64,000 nucleotides of DNA from CAYNVS01 sp964400725 (GTDB taxonomy: Bacteria; Myxococcota_A; SURF-8; CAYNVS01), in contig CAYNVS010000008.1 in the NCBI GenBank assembly GCA_964400725.1, forward strand, positions 1 through 64,000, given 5' to 3'. Position 1 is the stretch's first letter. Each line of letters opens with the position of its first letter. Shown here piece after piece: positions 60,213 through 64,000 of the stretch. The position numbers and the translations under genes are program-made. The notes under the pieces are model-generated. The model saw only the letters and a program-made list of their open reading frames with translations. It was not told where the DNA came from and made no database searches.

Positions 60213-60237
60213 ACAAGGGAACCATAAATGCGCTATT

Positions 60238-60266
60238 TATCTAATCCGTAAAATGCGCGTTGTCAA
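60238..60266 (-). promoter_or_regulatory. Sigma70-type promoter of tRNA-Lys
   Basis: On the minus strand TTGACA (60266-60261), 17 bp, TAGATA (60243-60238), 26 bp before the mature 5' end. Confidence 0.72.
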
Positions 60267-60309
60267 GAAAAACAATGCGTTTTTTACGAGTTTATAAAGT
60301 TTTTCTCCT

Positions 60310-62838
60310 CTATTTGCACGTCGTAGGCAAATCATACTCGTCGTCGGAGTTGTAATCGACCCATATCGCGTTCGTTATAGTTAAAACCGCCTGCCCCGGC
60401 TGAACGGGCGATAAATCCTTGTCCGGAGCTCCGGCTAAAACTACAAAATAACTATCCTTATCTGCGATTACGTCTATCGTTTTCTCGAAACGGACGCCTC
60501 CGTTGGCCGTAAAGTCCCCTTCCGCCGCGCTGTAAACCTCGGCGCCGTTCTGAATGAGTTTTACGTAATTCAGCGCCATCCAAGACGGAGCCTGAACCTT
60601 GATATGAACCTTCAACGCGCTTGCTTTAACAGTTTCGCCCATTCCCTTGCCGTTAATATCAAAGGAAACGAACGGCCCGGAAACCGCAAGAGCCTTATGC
60701 TCTTTAATCGCCGAAATTATCTGCCCTTCCTTAACCGGACGCTCCGAGCCCAGATAAACGTAAGTGCGCGAATAGCCGGGATCGTTATCGACGTGCGAGT
60801 CGGAAACGCCTACGCCCGTAAAGTTTATATGGCAATTAAGAAACGAATACCACGTCGGCAGCATTTTACTCAGGGCGTTCCCGACTCCGTCGGCGTTTAT
60901 AAGCTCGGCGGCGTCAACTTTCGACGGATCAAATATCTCCGGAGAGATGCTTTTCGGCCCCGCCGAATCGTCGTATTTTATCGCCTCAAAAAAACCTTGC
61001 CCCATGCGCGGGTGGTTGAGCTGAAACGTTTTTGATTTGTACTTGTCGAGCGCGATTAAGGCTATTTCTTTTTCCGTAAGAAATTCTACCGGATCCTTAT
61101 AGCCGTAATCCTTCCACCATTGAACGCCGAAATAAGTTCTATCGTCGTCCGGTTTTGTTACGAAGTGCATATTGTAATGATTGCTCGTCGGGCTTATCTC
61201 GCAGCCGGGAAAAACCGACACGAGGCTTGAAGCCTTGCTTTTTCCGTCTAAAAGCATAATCGAATCGGCGAGCGGACGCAGGTCGGTTATTCTATCGTGG
61301 TCGGTTACGCTGACCGCCTCAAGCCCCTCGGCCATGAATTGAACTATTCTGCGCTCGACGGGAACCTGAGCGTCAACGGACAATTCCGTGTGCATATGCA
61401 AATCAATCGCGCCGTAACCTTCGGCATCTACAACCTTTTTCATCTCGCACGAGAAGTCCGCGGTTTTGCCCGCTTCGAGCGTAAAAGCCTTTCTGCAAAC
61501 TTCATAGTCCAGTCCGCGGGCTATCGTAACGACGTAATCGCCTGCGGCCACCGCATACGTATCTTCGCCCAGCGAAAACTTGCGGTAAACTATGCCGTCG
61601 GTCGTCTTGGCGTCCAAACCTTTTTGGAAAAGAATTTTTACCGGCAGTTTGTCTAGTTTGCCTACGCTCGAATCGCCGCTTGCGGTAAAATGCAAATAAG
61701 CGGCCGCATCAAGCGAAACTTCGGCGGAAACCTGTCCGTCGGCGGTTACGGTTGCAGGCGCGCTCTTGGTTCCAAACCCTCTGTCGTCGGTTCCGGCTAC
61801 AAAGTAATACGTTCCGGGTAGAAGGTGAAAAACTACCTTATGGTTCGCGTCGGCTTTCCCCTCGCTTACGACAAAACCGCCGGCGTTAAGCGCGCGCACA
61901 AAGTACGCGCCGGGTTTCTCGTTCGCGTCCGCGGGCTTTACGGCAACTTCGACGGCTCCGAATTCCTCGCCGCGTATTTTATACATTTCCTGCATAACTT
62001 CGTCCACGGTCGCCCCGACGACGAAGTATCGAACGAACGAAACCGGAACGTCGGATTTCGCTTCGACCTTTTCGCCGTAAAGCGGAAAGATGTTTGCCTG
62101 CGCAATGGGAATTTTAAAGGCTCCGGTCGGCACGACGTAACCGTAGGCGAGCCCGTCTCCGATGACGACGATATATTTCATCTCTCGTCCCATTACGGCG
62201 TCGTCGCCGTAACCGACGCCCGGCACGAGCGTGCGCGCTCTGCGCAGCCAGAAGGCGCCGTCGCCCATCTTAATAGTCGTGTCGCCCGCAAGGTTCGTAA
62301 CCGACGTAACGATTTTAATCGCGCTTGAGTTCTCCTCAAGAATATATTCCTGCTTGACGCTCAAATCCGTGCCGCCCATCGGAATAGCCGCGTCGATGAT
62401 GCCCACGCCCGCGTCGGTTCCCGTTACCACAACTTTAGCGGTTCCGTCTTTGCCGTCGCTTTCGACGTAGGCGCCGGTCGGTTTGACCGCGCGCAAAAAA
62501 TCGCACAGAGGGGAAACTTCGACCAGCATATCGCTCGCTTTATCGTCGCCGTCCTTCTGGCCGTCGCGAATAATATCCGCGTCGATAAGCGCCGAGGCGT
62601 AGTAAATCCACGACTTAGCCGCGCCGCCGCCCTGAACTACGAAGCGTACTTTTTTGTTTTTAAGCATAAAGTCGCCCGCTCCGCCGTCGCCCGCCGGCCC
62701 GCCGAAACGCCAGTTCTTATCGGTTATTTTGTAGGCTATAAACTCGGGCTCCGGAGAGCTTGACGACCCGCATCCGGCGCCAAAAAACAAAAGCGCGGCG
62801 AAAACAACGGTAAAAAAGACCGGGTAAAAACGTTTCAT
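60310..62838 (-). CDS. CehA/McbA-like PHP-domain lipoprotein
   Basis: 842 residues. Lipobox LFFGAGC; a ~250-residue beta-sandwich region (NWRFGGPAGDGGAGDFMLKN), two carboxypeptidase-regulatory-like domains (VFHLLPGTYYFVAGTDDRGF; TYAVAAGDYVVTIARG), then from ~475 a PHP metallo-hydrolase domain: DLHMHTELSVDA, AVSVTDHDRI, P-G-C-E-I-S, and later His in QLNHPRMGQG and GVSDSHVDNDPG. PHP domains bind two or three metal ions and hydrolyse phosphoesters or, in CehA/McbA, carbaryl-type esters. The export of the domain on a lipoprotein is as in that family. ATG 62838 follows AAGGAGG. Confidence 0.82.
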   Translation of the reverse strand: MKRFYPVFFTVVFAALLFFGAGCGSSSSPEPEFIAYKITDKNWRFGGPAGDGGAGDFMLKNKKVRFVVQGGGAAKSWIYYASALIDADIIRDGQKDGDDKASDMLVEVSPLCDFLRAVKPTGAYVESDGKDGTAKVVVTGTDAGVGIIDAAIPMGGTDLSVKQEYILEENSSAIKIVTSVTNLAGDTTIKMGDGAFWLRRARTLVPGVGYGDDAVMGREMKYIVVIGDGLAYGYVVPTGAFKIPIAQANIFPLYGEKVEAKSDVPVSFVRYFVVGATVDEVMQEMYKIRGEEFGAVEVAVKPADANEKPGAYFVRALNAGGFVVSEGKADANHKVVFHLLPGTYYFVAGTDDRGFGTKSAPATVTADGQVSAEVSLDAAAYLHFTASGDSSVGKLDKLPVKILFQKGLDAKTTDGIVYRKFSLGEDTYAVAAGDYVVTIARGLDYEVCRKAFTLEAGKTADFSCEMKKVVDAEGYGAIDLHMHTELSVDAQVPVERRIVQFMAEGLEAVSVTDHDRITDLRPLADSIMLLDGKSKASSLVSVFPGCEISPTSNHYNMHFVTKPDDDRTYFGVQWWKDYGYKDPVEFLTEKEIALIALDKYKSKTFQLNHPRMGQGFFEAIKYDDSAGPKSISPEIFDPSKVDAAELINADGVGNALSKMLPTWYSFLNCHINFTGVGVSDSHVDNDPGYSRTYVYLGSERPVKEGQIISAIKEHKALAVSGPFVSFDINGKGMGETVKASALKVHIKVQAPSWMALNYVKLIQNGAEVYSAAEGDFTANGGVRFEKTIDVIADKDSYFVVLAGAPDKDLSPVQPGQAVLTITNAIWVDYNSDDEYDLPTTCK

Positions 62839-62941
62839 AACAGCCTCCTTAATAAAAAACTAACGGCATTCTAACGCCGCGTTGAAATTATTCAACACTT
62901 TATTGCCTTAATTGGTTTAAAATCGTCCGCAGTCCGGCGCG

Positions 62942-64000
62942 TCAATCCCCGGCGCCGCGCCATAAATTTAAAATCGTTTCGGCGTATTTTTGCATTTGCG
63001 AATAGTCGTATTTCCAAGTGGTGTACATAAACCCGCGGACGCTTTGGCTGTTTTTCGCGTCGTCAAATTCTTTTAAAGCGGCCTTTTCCGCGTCGGGCGC
63101 GTCGTAAAACCCCGCGACAATCTGCGCAAAGCCAAGTTCCTCGAACCATTGCAGAGACTTTATTCTGAAATCGGCCGGAGCCCAGTTTATAATAACCGCG
63201 TTAGGCGGCAGACCCGTCCACGAGCCGAAGACGTCGCCTCCTTCTATTAGGTAGGACTTTTGCGTAGGCCGCGTAAAACGCTTGGCGTTGTGATTGCGGT
63301 CAAACATGTCGCTCCATATGTAAAAAGGCGCGCCGCCGGATATTTCGCCGTAAGCGCCGCTCATCTTTTTAATGTGCCATGACAAAAGCCCGCCCGGAGA
63401 TTTTTTCATGGAGACGCACAACGCGCATGAGTTCATGTGCCTCAGCTCGTCGTAATTTAGGAACGCGCCGTTTTCCTTGGGAAACGCCGAAAACAAAAGG
63501 CGGAAGTTTTCTTTGTAGTAGTTAAAAACGTCCGGCTCGGACAAACACGTTCCGATTTGATTTCTGCTGCGCGGGCCGTCGATTACAACCAGCGCGTAAT
63601 AATCGGCGTAAAGCTCCGCATCGCCGCGAGACGCGCCCCGCTCGGTCAGCCTTATCTCGAAGTCGTTATCGCCGGCGGCGGATTTAAAGACGACAAAATC
63701 GGTTCCCTCTTCGTAAACCGCGCCGCTTGGCGAATATAATACAAAAGGCGCCCCCGTCCGCCTGATAAGATTGCGCGGTCCTATTTCCGACGCGCGCAAA
63801 TCGTCGATCCAAAAGCTCCCCTTCGAGTCCGCCGCCATGTAAACGCCCAGCGTAAGCTCGGTTTCTTCTCTGGTATTTATTATGTAAGCGTACTTGGCAA
63901 ATTCCTTTGCGGCGGAAAAATCGTAATTTTGAAAAGAAATATAATCGGCGCCGTCCGCGCTGCGAACTCCGACCGAGACCGAGCCGGAAAAACTTTCCGT
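62942..64000 (-). CDS. Glycoside-hydrolase-like protein (TIM-barrel, GH20-like), N-terminus cut by window edge
   Basis: The frame is open to base 64000 without a stop, so the internal ATG at 63838 is not the start. The first ~80 visible residues are a jelly-roll carbohydrate-binding-like domain (TREETELTLGVYMAADSKGS, then F-W-I-D-D-L). The rest looks like a TIM barrel: VVIDGPRSRNQIGTC, AFLNYDELRHMNSCALC (candidate catalytic Asp-Glu), FYIWSDMFDRNHNA, AVIINWAPADF and RGFMYTTWKYDYSQM near the end. The Y-D-E-x-R and W-S-D-M strings recall GH20 hexosaminidases, but the match is loose. Likely secreted. Confidence 0.55.
   Translation of the reverse strand, partial: TESFSGSVSVGVRSADGADYISFQNYDFSAAKEFAKYAYIINTREETELTLGVYMAADSKGSFWIDDLRASEIGPRNLIRRTGAPFVLYSPSGAVYEEGTDFVVFKSAAGDNDFEIRLTERGASRGDAELYADYYALVVIDGPRSRNQIGTCLSEPDVFNYYKENFRLLFSAFPKENGAFLNYDELRHMNSCALCVSMKKSPGGLLSWHIKKMSGAYGEISGGAPFYIWSDMFDRNHNAKRFTRPTQKSYLIEGGDVFGSWTGLPPNAVIINWAPADFRIKSLQWFEELGFAQIVAGFYDAPDAEKAALKEFDDAKNSQSVRGFMYTTWKYDYSQMQKYAETILNLWRGAGD

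Noticed and set aside
60205..60220. Attachment-site (att) signal at the tRNA-Lys, because of the ACAAGGGA tandem repeat
   Set aside because: The repeat is at the 5' end of the tRNA, only 8 bp long, and no integrase or second tRNA fragment is in the window.

Overview
The window looks like chromosomal DNA from a Gram-negative bacterium. Evidence is paired outer-membrane beta-barrel proteins of the FadL/OmpP1 type, an MlaE/MlaF lipid ABC transporter pair and an unusually large set of lipoproteins. The long surface proteins (Cys-rich 'CxxDxDC' spacers, Glu/Asp-rich linkers behind the lipidated Cys, a subtilase with a Cys-hydrophobic-Arg C-terminal tail) resemble those of Myxococcota/Bradymonadota and related former Deltaproteobacteria. 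That assignment is an inference from style, not from a marker gene. I see no phage, transposase, integrase or CRISPR array.

Layout. 1-4.5 kb, minus strand: a truncated glycoside-hydrolase-like lipoprotein, TauE/SafE and RDD membrane proteins, a DUF4416 protein, an arylamine N-acetyltransferase-like protein whose only supported start is ATC, an HU/IHF protein and tRNA-Arg(CCT). 4.6-12.1 kb, minus: Cys-rich lipoprotein, two FadL/OmpP1-like barrels, two paralogous alpha/beta-hydrolase lipoproteins (one lacks the nucleophile). 12.4-18 kb, plus: short leader ORF, a RelA/SpoT homologue with a decayed synthetase domain, an unknown exported protein, radA. 18-28.5 kb, minus: an 11-gene respiratory complex I operon nuoABCDHIJKLMN without nuoEFG, with a clear promoter. 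28.7-35.7 kb, minus: ComEC-like protein, ribosome hibernation factor, then a partner-switching module (SpoIIE-type phosphatase, STAS protein, HATPase-REC fusion) next to a Fis-type regulator with a decayed AAA+ core. 35.9-39.3 kb, plus: threonine-dehydrogenase-like enzyme, zinc-ribbon protein, TPR membrane protein, alpha/beta hydrolase. 39.3-50.7 kb: small hypotheticals, SpoIIM/DUF95 protein, and a run of lipoproteins including a Kelch protein and a tandem pair, one of which needs a -1 frameshift to be read; then folP. 50.7-59.7 kb: a rhomboid-like pseudoprotease fused to a TPR-type region, a large subtilase, aspS, mlaE, mlaF. 60-64 kb, minus: tRNA-Lys(CTT), a PHP-domain (CehA/McbA-like) lipoprotein and a truncated glycoside-hydrolase-like protein.

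How it fits together. Housekeeping blocks (complex I, aspS, radA, folP, Rel, tRNAs) alternate with secreted or surface-anchored proteins. The most unusual content is regulatory or decayed: pseudo-enzymes (hydrolase, rhomboid, AAA+ regulator, Rel synthetase), two genes with non-standard translation signals (ATC start; -1 slippery site), and the compact partner-switching cassette. No sequence searches were possible; family calls rest on motifs read by eye.
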